Of a stretch of 64,000 nt of DNA, positions 8,737-17,091 are shown piece after piece. The notes beneath the pieces were generated by a model. That model ran no database searches and was not told where the DNA came from. It saw nothing but the letters and a program-made list of their open reading frames with translations. The stretch spans positions 2,170,001-2,234,000 of the forward strand of contig NZ_CP089211.1 of NCBI RefSeq assembly GCF_021183825.1, written 5' to 3'. Numbering within the stretch: the stretch's first letter is position 1; each line of letters starts with the position of its first letter. A program made the translations under genes and the position numbers. This DNA comes from Sinomicrobium kalidii. Lineage in GTDB: Bacteria > Bacteroidota > Bacteroidia > Flavobacteriales > Flavobacteriaceae.

Positions 8737-9851
8737 ACAACTCCTACGGTAGAATCTAATTTCTTTTTATCCAAAATTGATGTATCAACAGGTGCCGCCG
8801 TTACATAATCGGCCATAAACGATAAATCATCTTTTGGATATATCTGTTCCACCAGCCGAAACCTGATCCCGGTTTCCTGTTTGGTCATTACCGGTAATCG
8901 CAGGTTTTCATTAGAATGTTTTATCTCCCCTTTTTTGGCATCGGCATTTCTTTCATTAATGAAATCCATATGCTTTTCAATCCTGTTTCGGATAATGGCA
9001 TTGTAAAAATCTGCCGGGGCCGATGTTATATTATCCGTTATGATTTTCTGAAACATGGGGTCAATTTCATAACCCACACTATTCCTGTTGGAGGCGATAG
9101 CCGCAAGCGATGTTGTTCCGGTACCTAAAAACGGGTCTAAAACAGTATCTCCCTGCACAGAGTACATATTAATAAGCCGGTATGGTAATTCGAAAGGGAA
9201 GGCTGCACTTCTTTTTCTCGTTTCGGAATTCTCAATTTTTTGTTTGCTCCCCTTAAAATCCCATAAATCTGAAAACCAGATATTTCTTTCTTCCCAAAAG
9301 AACGAGCTTTCTCTTCTTCTTACTTTATCCGCTTCCGTATTAAACTTTCTTTTCCCTCCTTTTCTGAAAACAAGAATCCACTCATGCTCTAACGTAACAT
9401 AAGCCCCCGATGGCAACATTCCCGACCCCATAAACTTGTTTGGTGCGTTGGTTTGTTTTCTCCAGATAATATTGGGGAGATTCGGTACTCCCAGTTTTTG
9501 AAATGCATTTATAATTCTTGCGTGATTGGGATAGAGGGCAAACTCATTATTTATCGTCCTTGTGGCGTCTCCGATGTTAATGCAGGCAAAACCTCCGGGC
9601 ATTAGCACTCTTTCCACCTCTGCCCATACTTTGTCCAGCTCTGAATGCATCTGTTCGAACCCTTCGGCTCCTTTACCGCAATCAAGCGATGTCCGAATTT
9701 CAGGATTTTGTCTGGCCATTACATCATCCCACATTTCAATCATGGGATATGGTGGTGAGGTAACAACAAGAGCTATGGAATTGTCTTCTACCTGCTCCAT
9801 TTTTTGAGCAGCCCCGATAATTACCCTATGATTTGTTGATTCTGATTTCAT
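8733..9851 (-). CDS. DNA (cytosine-N4 or adenine-N6) methyltransferase, M.MjaI/MthZI-like
   Basis: The 372-residue protein has motif IV near the N-terminus (VVTSPPYPMIEMWDD, residues ~30-44), a second conserved block (MPGGFACINIGDATR) and the SAM-binding motif I near residue 240 (DPFLGTGTTSLAA, then GYEID). This IV-before-I order is the beta class, and the TSPPYPMIEMWD form is typical of N4-cytosine methylases specific for CTAG. It should protect the host from the MjaI-type nuclease at 7038-7616. It is convergent to the nuclease operon, so each half has its own promoter. Confidence 0.88.
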   Translation of the reverse strand: MKSESTNHRVIIGAAQKMEQVEDNSIALVVTSPPYPMIEMWDDVMARQNPEIRTSLDCGKGAEGFEQMHSELDKVWAEVERVLMPGGFACINIGDATRTINNEFALYPNHARIINAFQKLGVPNLPNIIWRKQTNAPNKFMGSGMLPSGAYVTLEHEWILVFRKGGKRKFNTEADKVRRRESSFFWEERNIWFSDLWDFKGSKQKIENSETRKRSAAFPFELPYRLINMYSVQGDTVLDPFLGTGTTSLAAIASNRNSVGYEIDPMFQKIITDNITSAPADFYNAIIRNRIEKHMDFINERNADAKKGEIKHSNENLRLPVMTKQETGIRFRLVEQIYPKDDLSFMADYVTAAPVDTSILDKKKLDSTVGVV

Positions 9852-10127
9852 TTCACAAACTTATTAAAATCCACACACTATTTTATTGATATCAATCCGT
9901 TTTTTAGTCCGGTCAAATAACAAAATGCTGGCTTGTATGTATATGTTGCATGAATAACAGGCTAATATGTGCTGCTCATTACTGAAGTTTTTTCAAAATG
10001 GTATAAAGGTTTTAATCTTCTTTTTTTATGGTTTTACGGGAATCCGTATGTTGTTTTAATGGCTTTTCTCTTTCTTTGAGGATGAAACAAATTCATCTCA
10101 TTAATTTTTAATACATTTAAACTGGAG

Positions 10128-10135
10128 TAATTTTG
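10128..10135 (+). promoter_or_regulatory. TAATTTTG -7 box upstream of the vsr operon
   Basis: TAATTTTG matches TAnnTTTG and lies 34 bp before the vsr start. No convincing -33 TTTG is seen. The rest of the 9852-10169 gap is AT-rich, is divergent between the methylase and vsr, and shows no gene. Confidence 0.4.
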
Positions 10136-10169
10136 CTTTAATTTGTTTGTAAAAACAAAATCTACCCGG

Positions 10170-10589
10170 ATGGCTGATGTACACGATAAAAAGACCCGGA
10201 GTTATAATATGAGCCGGATCAAAGGGAAAGATACTAAACCGGAAATCCTGGTGAGGAAATATTTATTTTCTCTGGGGTTCAGATATCGTTTACACGATAA
10301 AAATTTTCCCGGAAAGCCCGATCTGGTTTTTCCGAAATACAGAAAAGTTGTTTTTATACACGGATGTTACTGGCACGGTCATGAAGATTGTAAATATTTT
10401 GTCCCGCCCAAAACAAAAACGGAATGGTGGTTAAATAAAATCGGTAACAATAAAAAAAGAGATGAACAAAACATTTCCCGGATCAGGGACATGGGGTGGC
10501 TCCCCATCATTATTTGGGAATGTGAACTAAAACCCGGTAAACGGGACAAAACATTTGAAAATTTAGTCGAAGAGCTGAAAAAACAATGA
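10170..10589 (+). CDS. vsr: Vsr-family very short patch repair endonuclease
   Basis: The 139-residue protein starts at the ATG at 10170, giving the canonical Vsr start MADVHDKKTRSYNMSRIKGK; a longer TTG-initiated frame from 10143 is less likely. Conserved features follow: TKPEILVRKYLFSLGFRYR, the catalytic PGKPDLVFPKYR (Asp) and the zinc/active-site block FIHGCYWHGHEDC. Vsr nicks T:G mismatches left by deamination of 5-methylcytosine. It overlaps the C5 methylase start by 4 bp (ATGA), which is translational coupling. In this operon it may act as a repair enzyme or as an effector nuclease. Confidence 0.95.
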   Translation: MADVHDKKTRSYNMSRIKGKDTKPEILVRKYLFSLGFRYRLHDKNFPGKPDLVFPKYRKVVFIHGCYWHGHEDCKYFVPPKTKTEWWLNKIGNNKKRDEQNISRIRDMGWLPIIIWECELKPGKRDKTFENLVEELKKQ

Positions 10590-11821
10590 GCACCATCAGA
10601 TACATTGATTTATTTGCCGGAGCCGGGGGCTTATCGGAGGGCTTTCACAGACAGGGATTTAAACCTGTTGCTCATGTGGAATTTGATAAAGCAGCCTGTT
10701 TTACTTTAAAAACGAGAGTTGCATATCACTATTTATCTGAGTCCGGACAGGAAGACATATATCATTCTTACCTTAAAGGAGATATTGACAGAAAAGAATT
10801 ATATAAAGCTGTTCCGGAGAACTTACTAAATACGGTAATCAATGCGGAAATAGGTAAGGATAATCCGGGTGTTTTCAATAAAATAGATAATGTTCTCGGA
10901 GAAAACACCGTAGATCTGATTATAGGCGGTCCCCCATGTCAGGCTTACTCTGTTGTAGGGAGGGCTCCGCTGAAACATAAGAAGAATGATGAGCGCACCA
11001 GATTATATATACAATATGGCCGGTACTTAAGGAAGTACCGGCCCAAGGTATTTGTTTTTGAAAATGTTCCCGGAATCCTTACGGCCGCGGAAGGCAGTTA
11101 TTATAGAAACCTGAAAGCTTATTACCGGAGAATCGGTTATGAATTGGATGCTAAGTTGCTGAATGCTTACGATTATGGTGTGGTACAGAACCGGCAAAGG
11201 GTAATTATTATAGGTTGGAAAAAAGAACTCGATTGGTCTTATCCTGATATACCGATAGAAAAGCAAAAGTATTACAGAGATATTATTTTTTCTGATTTAC
11301 CCTCTGTGAGTCCGGGCGAAACAGGAAGAACACATGAATATACTTCAGAATTAAATGGCTACCTGAAACGAAAAGGTATCCGAAACGGAATCGGTTTTGT
11401 TGCCCAGCATATTACACGCCCTCATAACGACAATGACCTGGCAATCTATAAACTCGCTATAGAAGAACTTGAAAAAGGAGAGCGTATAAAAAATAACCGG
11501 ATTCCTGAAACGATGAGAACTCAGAATAATGTTACGGACTTTCTGGACAGATTTAAAGTGGTTGACAAAGAGCCACATACCATGATCGCCCATATAGCTA
11601 AGGATGGTCATCATTTTATACACCCCGACAAAGAACAACTACGATCCATTTCAGTAAGGGAAGCTGCCAGAATCCAGTCTTTTCCAGACGATTATTATTT
11701 CGAGGGAGTTAAAGAAGATCAGCCAAGAACGGCGGCTTTCAGGCAGATAGGGAATGCTGTTCCGCCGGTAATGGCAGAGAAAATAGCTTTAAGCATAAAG
11801 AATTTATTAAATGACAGATAA
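10586..11821 (+). CDS. DNA (cytosine-5) methyltransferase
   Basis: The 411-residue protein contains all main C5 methylase motifs in order: I (DLFAGAGGLSEGFHRQGF), IV with catalytic Cys (GGPPCQAYSVVGRA), VI (FENVPG), VIII (QNRQRVIIIG), IX (SVREAARIQSFPDDYYF) and X (QIGNAVPPVMA). It methylates the host target site, and Vsr corrects the resulting mutagenesis. It overlaps vsr by 4 bp and the following GHKL gene by 11 bp, so the methylase and the downstream ATPase are produced together. The target sequence cannot be deduced. Confidence 0.95.
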   Translation: MSTIRYIDLFAGAGGLSEGFHRQGFKPVAHVEFDKAACFTLKTRVAYHYLSESGQEDIYHSYLKGDIDRKELYKAVPENLLNTVINAEIGKDNPGVFNKIDNVLGENTVDLIIGGPPCQAYSVVGRAPLKHKKNDERTRLYIQYGRYLRKYRPKVFVFENVPGILTAAEGSYYRNLKAYYRRIGYELDAKLLNAYDYGVVQNRQRVIIIGWKKELDWSYPDIPIEKQKYYRDIIFSDLPSVSPGETGRTHEYTSELNGYLKRKGIRNGIGFVAQHITRPHNDNDLAIYKLAIEELEKGERIKNNRIPETMRTQNNVTDFLDRFKVVDKEPHTMIAHIAKDGHHFIHPDKEQLRSISVREAARIQSFPDDYYFEGVKEDQPRTAAFRQIGNAVPPVMAEKIALSIKNLLNDR

Positions 11822-14234
11822 TTCAAAAATAGATAAATATTCCTTTCAGCCTGGTGCTATGTCCATCATTCAGATGGGGGAAGAGTTAATAGGTCATCCA
11901 AGTACTGCAATTAATGAATTAGTGAAAAACAGCTATGATGCGGATGCGAAGAAAAGCAAAGTCTATTTTCAGCATTCAGAAAATACAGGTCATAGTTTTG
12001 CCATAATCTGTGATGATGGTAACGGCATGGATTCTTCTACTTTATTCGGTAGCTGGCTACAGCCATCCGTTAGTACCAAGCGAACTCCCGGAGCCAAAAG
12101 TGAAGTTTACCAAAGAAATCTGCTGGGCAGCAAGGGAATAGGCCGTTTAGCTGCCATGGCTTTGGGAGAAAATGTAACAGTCATCACAAAAGAAGAAAAT
12201 GAAAAAGAGTATAACTGGATCTCTGTTAACAGAGAAGCTTTTCGGGAAGAAAAATTATTATCAGACATTCATTTCCCAGGGGGTATAATTACTGATTTTC
12301 TTTCCCTTTTTTATGACAAAACCCTTCTAAGGGAAAGAATATCCCTTTACCTCGAAAAGGAAGTTAAAGAGGAAAGTGCAGAAGACAAGGATGCTTTAAC
12401 AGATCAGATTCTGGAAAAGATCATTGCTGACAACAAAGATCACATTATAAAGTTTCTGGAAAACGCCGGACTAACATCCTTCAATAAAGGAACCTTGATA
12501 GTCATAGAACGTCTGGATGATGCTGTATTAAAAATATTAAAAAAAGATTTTGACCAGATCGAACTTCCGGATATAAATACCGAACCTTATAAAGATACAC
12601 GGTTTTATAAAGCTCTCGCCACATTAATAACCCCTTTAAAATTCAATTCCAGAATACAACAGGAACTACTGGAAAAAGGTATTATCAAACAGGAAAAAGT
12701 GATTTCCGGAATTGAAAATGAATTTTCTATTGAATATTCTACAAATCTGATACCGGATCAGGAAGATAAAATAGAATGGCTTCCTGTAATTCCTATTCCG
12801 GTGCAATCAGTATATGATTACAGGGTTTATGGAAAGGTATCTGAAAAAGGCAATGTTGAAGGTATTATGTCTTTTCAAAGGTTAGAAGAAGATAAACACG
12901 AAATAAGTTTTAATCTTGCCGGCAAAGATATTCATGAAGAGAGTAACATCCAGCACAAATTATTTGAAGACGAAAATAACGAAGGCCCCGGAGAATATTA
13001 TTTTGATATCCGGGTATATGATATAGGAGAAAAAGATAATCTTGAAAAACTGGCAAGAAGTTTAAATCTTAATACAGGGAGTCAATTCAAAAGGGCCTTT
13101 AAGAACTTTCAGGGTTTAAGAATTTCCAAAAATGGTTTTGGCGTTAAGCCTTATGGTGAAGAAGTTGAGGATTGGATTGAATTATCCAAGGCCAGGGTTC
13201 AGCAACCGGGAAAAAATGTAAACACAAATCAGATCCTGGGATACGTATTTTTTTATTCACCTGATAACGACAACCTGGAAGAAAAAACCAACAGAGAAGG
13301 ATTCCTTGAAAATAAGGCCTTTCAGGAAGTTAAAGATACTATGAAAGCTATTTTTTCCGAGTTGGGTAAAATAAGATATAACTATCGTTTACTGCAAGGT
13401 TTAGGAAGAATTCCAAACAGTAAACATGACAGACCGGACTTCGAGGAATATTTAGCTAAGCTCTATAGCATGGATGCTACTCCTGCTTTAATAAGTTATT
13501 CTACCAAGTTCATGAAAGATGTATCCACATCCATGGATAATATTGAAGAATCTCTTTCATTCTCGGAGCGGTTAGCTTCTTTAGGTAGCGGTATAGAATT
13601 GGTATATCATGAAATGGCACAACCAATTTCCGGATTAAGGACCACTAAATCTTCTCTGGATCTCAAAAAGGAAAAAATTAATCCTGAGGTAAGAAACAAT
13701 TTTATCAATGATATTAATCACCTGAATTATGCCACTGATATTTTAGCAGAATTGAGAAAGTCTTTACAACCGGCAATAGGCAGAACCAGGAAGAAAAATT
13801 TTTTTCTATATACTACTTTTTTAAAAGTTTGTAATCTCTATAAATCTGATTTTGACGAACACCATATTTCAATTAAGGCCGATGAAAGGCTAAAAGACTA
13901 TCGTATAAATGATCTTGAATATGCATTCTGGATTGCTTTTCTGAACATTATTAACAATGCTGTTTACTGGTTAAAAAAAGCTGAAAAAGGAGGTGAAATA
14001 AGATTCTTAAAAGAAGGAGAACAATTAGTAATAAGTAATTCAGGGCCGTTCCTTAATGAAGAATTAATTGAGCATATTTTTAATTATGGCGTTACTACAC
14101 GTTCTGAAAAAAATGCTACAGGACTCGGGCTGGCTTTCACTCAAAGCATACTTAGCCGGAATAATTGGGATATCCAGGCAGAAAACCGGGAAGATGGTCC
14201 CGCATTCATCATTAAAAAAGCAGAAAATGACTAA
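11811..14234 (+). CDS. GHKL ATPase fused to a histidine-kinase-like module
   Basis: The 807-residue protein has two GHKL units. The N-terminal one is MutL/Hsp90/MORC-like: N box AINELVKNSYDADA (~residues 33-46), CDDGNGMDSS and GSKGIGRLAAMALG. The C-terminal half resembles a sensor kinase: ELVYHEMAQPISGLRTTKSS, an H-box-like helix with His600, then an ATPase with FLNIINNAVYWL and FNYGVTTRS...ATGLGLAFTQSIL. The middle (~200-560) is not assigned. No membrane segment is present, so it is cytosolic. MORC-like GHKL ATPases are known partners of methylases and nucleases in R-M systems; the added kinase half suggests phosphotransfer to the next gene. Confidence 0.88.
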   Translation: MTDNSKIDKYSFQPGAMSIIQMGEELIGHPSTAINELVKNSYDADAKKSKVYFQHSENTGHSFAIICDDGNGMDSSTLFGSWLQPSVSTKRTPGAKSEVYQRNLLGSKGIGRLAAMALGENVTVITKEENEKEYNWISVNREAFREEKLLSDIHFPGGIITDFLSLFYDKTLLRERISLYLEKEVKEESAEDKDALTDQILEKIIADNKDHIIKFLENAGLTSFNKGTLIVIERLDDAVLKILKKDFDQIELPDINTEPYKDTRFYKALATLITPLKFNSRIQQELLEKGIIKQEKVISGIENEFSIEYSTNLIPDQEDKIEWLPVIPIPVQSVYDYRVYGKVSEKGNVEGIMSFQRLEEDKHEISFNLAGKDIHEESNIQHKLFEDENNEGPGEYYFDIRVYDIGEKDNLEKLARSLNLNTGSQFKRAFKNFQGLRISKNGFGVKPYGEEVEDWIELSKARVQQPGKNVNTNQILGYVFFYSPDNDNLEEKTNREGFLENKAFQEVKDTMKAIFSELGKIRYNYRLLQGLGRIPNSKHDRPDFEEYLAKLYSMDATPALISYSTKFMKDVSTSMDNIEESLSFSERLASLGSGIELVYHEMAQPISGLRTTKSSLDLKKEKINPEVRNNFINDINHLNYATDILAELRKSLQPAIGRTRKKNFFLYTTFLKVCNLYKSDFDEHHISIKADERLKDYRINDLEYAFWIAFLNIINNAVYWLKKAEKGGEIRFLKEGEQLVISNSGPFLNEELIEHIFNYGVTTRSEKNATGLGLAFTQSILSRNNWDIQAENREDGPAFIIKKAEND

Positions 14235-15375
14235 TGGGGTAATTTTACATCTTGACAATGATTCAAAAATATTAAATCGATCAAAAGACCTTTTTGATCA
14301 ACAGGGCTTGGGCATCGACTATATTACCTGTGAAACAAAAGAAATATTTGAATCAGCAATCGCCGATAATCAATCCAGTATTAAAGCATTAATCTTTGAT
14401 TTATTAAGTGAAGAGCCAAGTGCTGATGAACTACAGAAAAAAGACGCTCAGTTTTTGGAAAACCTGCAATCAAGTTTTGCGAAATATAACATTCCTATCT
14501 TTATATATAGTGGTTTTCTACAAGCTCTTGAAAATGAATTTGATAATTATGGAACTGTTTTTACTGTAGATAAGGATCAAGGAATTCAGCCTGTTTTTGA
14601 CAAAATAAAAATGTTATTGGAATCAGGATTTATCGATGTTTTCTGTCCGGGAGGAATTTTAGAAACCGAAATAAAAGAAGAACTTCATAACTCCTTTATT
14701 AAACAATTTACCAAAAATGATCAGATAGAAGAAGTCATAAAAAGTATTTCTAAAGCGGCTCAAGAACCTGAGCAACCTTCTGATAGAGTAAAAAAAATCT
14801 TTAAAAGAATTGCCATAAAAGCACTTGCTTCTGACTTATTAGCCCCTGTAATTGATAGTAAAGATAAAGTTCATCCTATTGAACATTTCTACAAACGTCA
14901 AAGCGAATTACCCGTTTGGACAGGAGATATCTGGAAGCAACAGGAAAAAGAAGAAGCTGTTTTAGTTATGACTCCGAGATGTGACTTCGCAGTCAATAAG
15001 GTTGAAAATATTATATTGTGTCAGATTGAATCTGCCCCCAAATTTTCAATGGAAGCAAAACGTGAAAATTTATTAAAAGAACTAAGAAAATACTTAATTG
15101 ACAATATACATGGTAAAGCTAAAAGATATATTCCGAGTAATGTTTTTTTTCCTGAAGGAGGAATGGTAAATGTATCAAAACATTCAACTATAAATAAAGA
15201 TCAGTTCGTTAAAGATTATACTTATATAGTTACACTTAGCGATGATCTCACCAATGAGATCATTGGAAAGTTTGCCTATTATTTCCTTAGAACAGGAATA
15301 ACCAACATTAATGAAAACGAGTTTGAAGCAATTATCAAAGCTCTTAACTCGGAAAACGACAATGACCAAGAATAA
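14227..15375 (+). CDS. Receiver-domain protein of the methylase/GHKL operon
   Basis: The start at 14227 (MTNGVILHLDNDSKIL) is chosen because the longer frame from 14068 lies inside the GHKL gene; the 8-bp overlap fits the tight operon. The 382-residue product begins with a CheY-like fold: acidic residues D10/D12, likely phospho-Asp D58 (ALIFDLLS), S95 (IFIYSG) and K116 (TVDKD). Residues ~130-382 form an unknown domain with a VMTPRCDF motif and no DNA-binding helix-turn-helix that I recognise. It is probably the phosphorylation target of the kinase-like half of the upstream protein and may gate a nuclease. Confidence 0.8.
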   Translation: MTNGVILHLDNDSKILNRSKDLFDQQGLGIDYITCETKEIFESAIADNQSSIKALIFDLLSEEPSADELQKKDAQFLENLQSSFAKYNIPIFIYSGFLQALENEFDNYGTVFTVDKDQGIQPVFDKIKMLLESGFIDVFCPGGILETEIKEELHNSFIKQFTKNDQIEEVIKSISKAAQEPEQPSDRVKKIFKRIAIKALASDLLAPVIDSKDKVHPIEHFYKRQSELPVWTGDIWKQQEKEEAVLVMTPRCDFAVNKVENIILCQIESAPKFSMEAKRENLLKELRKYLIDNIHGKAKRYIPSNVFFPEGGMVNVSKHSTINKDQFVKDYTYIVTLSDDLTNEIIGKFAYYFLRTGITNINENEFEAIIKALNSENDNDQE

Positions 15376-16132
15376 AAACTGGACATATGAGGAGCACATA
15401 TTAGCATTTAATTTATACTGTAAAATACCATTTACAAAAATCAATGCCAACTATGCTCCTGTAAAAGAATTAGCTGGTATCATAGGCCGAACCAATGGAG
15501 CAATGGCAATGAAATTAGCAAATTTTGCCCGGCTGGACCCTGCCTTGCAAGCCAGAAATGTTTCCGGCTTAACCCAGGGGGCAAAAGGAGAAGAAGAGGT
15601 ATGGAATGAATTTCACGGAAACTGGGAAGAATTAGCCTGGCAAAGTGAACAGATTTTAGCCCGGTATAAAGGTATTCCTGTCGAAAAATCCTCGGAAATC
15701 AGTATAGACAATATACCCGAAGGTAAAGAAAGAGAGGCAACAGTAAAGAACAGAGTAAATCAATCATTTTTCAGGAAAATGATACTGGCCTCCTATAACT
15801 ACTCCTGCTGTATTACAGGAATATCTGTACCGGAATTACTGGTTGCAAGTCATATAATCCCCTGGTCTGAAGATAAATTTAACCGGATGAATCCTTCCAA
15901 TGGTTTGTGCCTTAATTCACTCCATGACTCTGCCTTTGATAAGGGGCTTTTAACTATTACCCCGGATTATAAAATTAAATTATCTCAGAAACTTCTCAAC
16001 ATCACAGATAATACAGCTTCAGGTTTTTTTTTACTATACAATAACAAATCCATTCTGCCATCAACACGGTTTTCGCCAGATCTTGAATTTCTGGAATGGC
16101 ATAATAAAAATATTTTTAAGGAGCCGTTTTAA
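15362..16132 (+). CDS. HNH restriction endonuclease
   Basis: The start at 15362 (MTKNKNWTYEEHILAFNLY) overlaps the receiver gene by 14 bp and gives 256 residues. The N-terminal region is the SAP/HTH-like start seen in HNH restriction proteins. The catalytic part, at ~160-205, has CCITGISVPELLVASHIIPW, then NPSNGLCLNSLHDSAFDKG (H-N-H with the zinc-like Cys residues), the HNH_2 type. It is the last gene of the vsr-methylase-GHKL-receiver operon and the most likely cleaving effector against unmodified DNA. Confidence 0.92.
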   Translation: MTKNKNWTYEEHILAFNLYCKIPFTKINANYAPVKELAGIIGRTNGAMAMKLANFARLDPALQARNVSGLTQGAKGEEEVWNEFHGNWEELAWQSEQILARYKGIPVEKSSEISIDNIPEGKEREATVKNRVNQSFFRKMILASYNYSCCITGISVPELLVASHIIPWSEDKFNRMNPSNGLCLNSLHDSAFDKGLLTITPDYKIKLSQKLLNITDNTASGFFLLYNNKSILPSTRFSPDLEFLEWHNKNIFKEPF

Positions 16133-16232
16133 ACCTTTTATTCTATATTAATATTTAACAGTTTATTAGTTTTGGTCCTTTTCCATGCCTTGCAATCCTA
16201 GTCATTATTGATTTATACTACATAATAATCTT

Positions 16233-16925
16233 ATGAATACACCTGATGAACTCAATGTAGTACGTAAGCTTTACTCAAATCAGGATTACCCCAAAACAAG
16301 ATCACTTTGGAGTCTGATAACAAATGCGTATAGAATGATAAACAGTGTTTACATATTTACAAATTTTGATGAGTATTGCAGACAACTTCGCTCAGATAAA
16401 CAGGAAGACAAACAGAAGGTTTACTGGAAGGCTTCTTACTACGAAAAATTAATTGATTATATAAAAATTATAACTGCTTTTGAAACACTAAACAAGGCTG
16501 TTTTGATAAAAAGAGGGATACTGATTCATAAAATAGATCGCACCTTTAATAAGGAATTATTTAAACAACAATCAGCAGGGAAACCAGTGAAAATATCCGA
16601 TTTTTATCAGGACGGTTATCCGGACATACCTATACGCGGGAATAGAACAGAGTGTAATGGTTTGGCAAAAAGTATGGCTACTATAAACTTTTCCCATACG
16701 CTTAATGAGGAGTATCAGTCTATACTTAATCTGGACAAAAAATTAGTGTATTACCTGAAGGAGATAAACTTAAAACGGAATAGGCTCCATTTATATACTG
16801 ATTTTCATGGCGCCTTTCATGTTGAACATCATATTGAGAAATGGAGATTTATTAAAGACACGTCCATTTCAGTTATAAAAAAGGAAAAGGATAAAATTGA
16901 TGAAGAATTAAAAAAAATAAAGTAA
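16233..16925 (+). CDS. Unknown helical protein, 230 aa
   Basis: The protein is soluble, basic and mostly helical, with no signal peptide. One segment, LKRNRLHLYTDFHG (~residues 188-201), is reminiscent of the RN...H motif of HEPN ribonucleases, but the spacing is Rx3H and not the usual Rx4-6H, so this is only a hint. It begins 100 bp after the HNH gene on the same strand and is followed 3 bp after its stop by an R2 repeat, so it may be an independent accessory gene and not part of the defence operon. Confidence 0.6.
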   Translation: MNTPDELNVVRKLYSNQDYPKTRSLWSLITNAYRMINSVYIFTNFDEYCRQLRSDKQEDKQKVYWKASYYEKLIDYIKIITAFETLNKAVLIKRGILIHKIDRTFNKELFKQQSAGKPVKISDFYQDGYPDIPIRGNRTECNGLAKSMATINFSHTLNEEYQSILNLDKKLVYYLKEINLKRNRLHLYTDFHGAFHVEHHIEKWRFIKDTSISVIKKEKDKIDEELKKIK

Positions 16926-16927
16926 GC

Positions 16928-17052
16928 TTTCAACTGCCCCTCATTTGAGTATAATACTGAAAAAACATCCATGTCTTGTCTGACCTATTTTTCTATCACC
17001 CCACTCTGCGAAGTGTTACAGGCACTGCAAATATCTCTGGCTTTGCAGTCTT
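16928..17052 (+). repeat. R2 repeat followed by R1 hairpin repeat
   Basis: TTTCAACTGCCCCTCATTTG begins an R2 copy that also carries the ACTGAAAAAACATCC stretch seen before other R4 copies. From 16993 follows an R1 copy whose hairpin is ACTGCAAA (17024-17031), a 10-nt loop and TTTGCAGT (17042-17049). Relative to the other copies (CTGCGAA/TTCGCAG) both arms have changed together (G-C to A-T), keeping the stem perfect. Confidence 0.75.
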
Positions 17053-17091
17053 ATTTCAGCATATTTTTACAAGTATTCAATTCAAACCCTT

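Noticed and set aside
10143..10169. TTG start extending Vsr by nine residues
   Set aside because: The ATG at 10170 gives the canonical Vsr N-terminus.
14068..14226. Longer start for the receiver gene
   Set aside because: It lies inside the GHKL coding sequence, and the receiver fold begins only at 14227.
16233..16925. HEPN ribonuclease
   Set aside because: RN and H are present but with Rx3H spacing; not enough to assign the fold.
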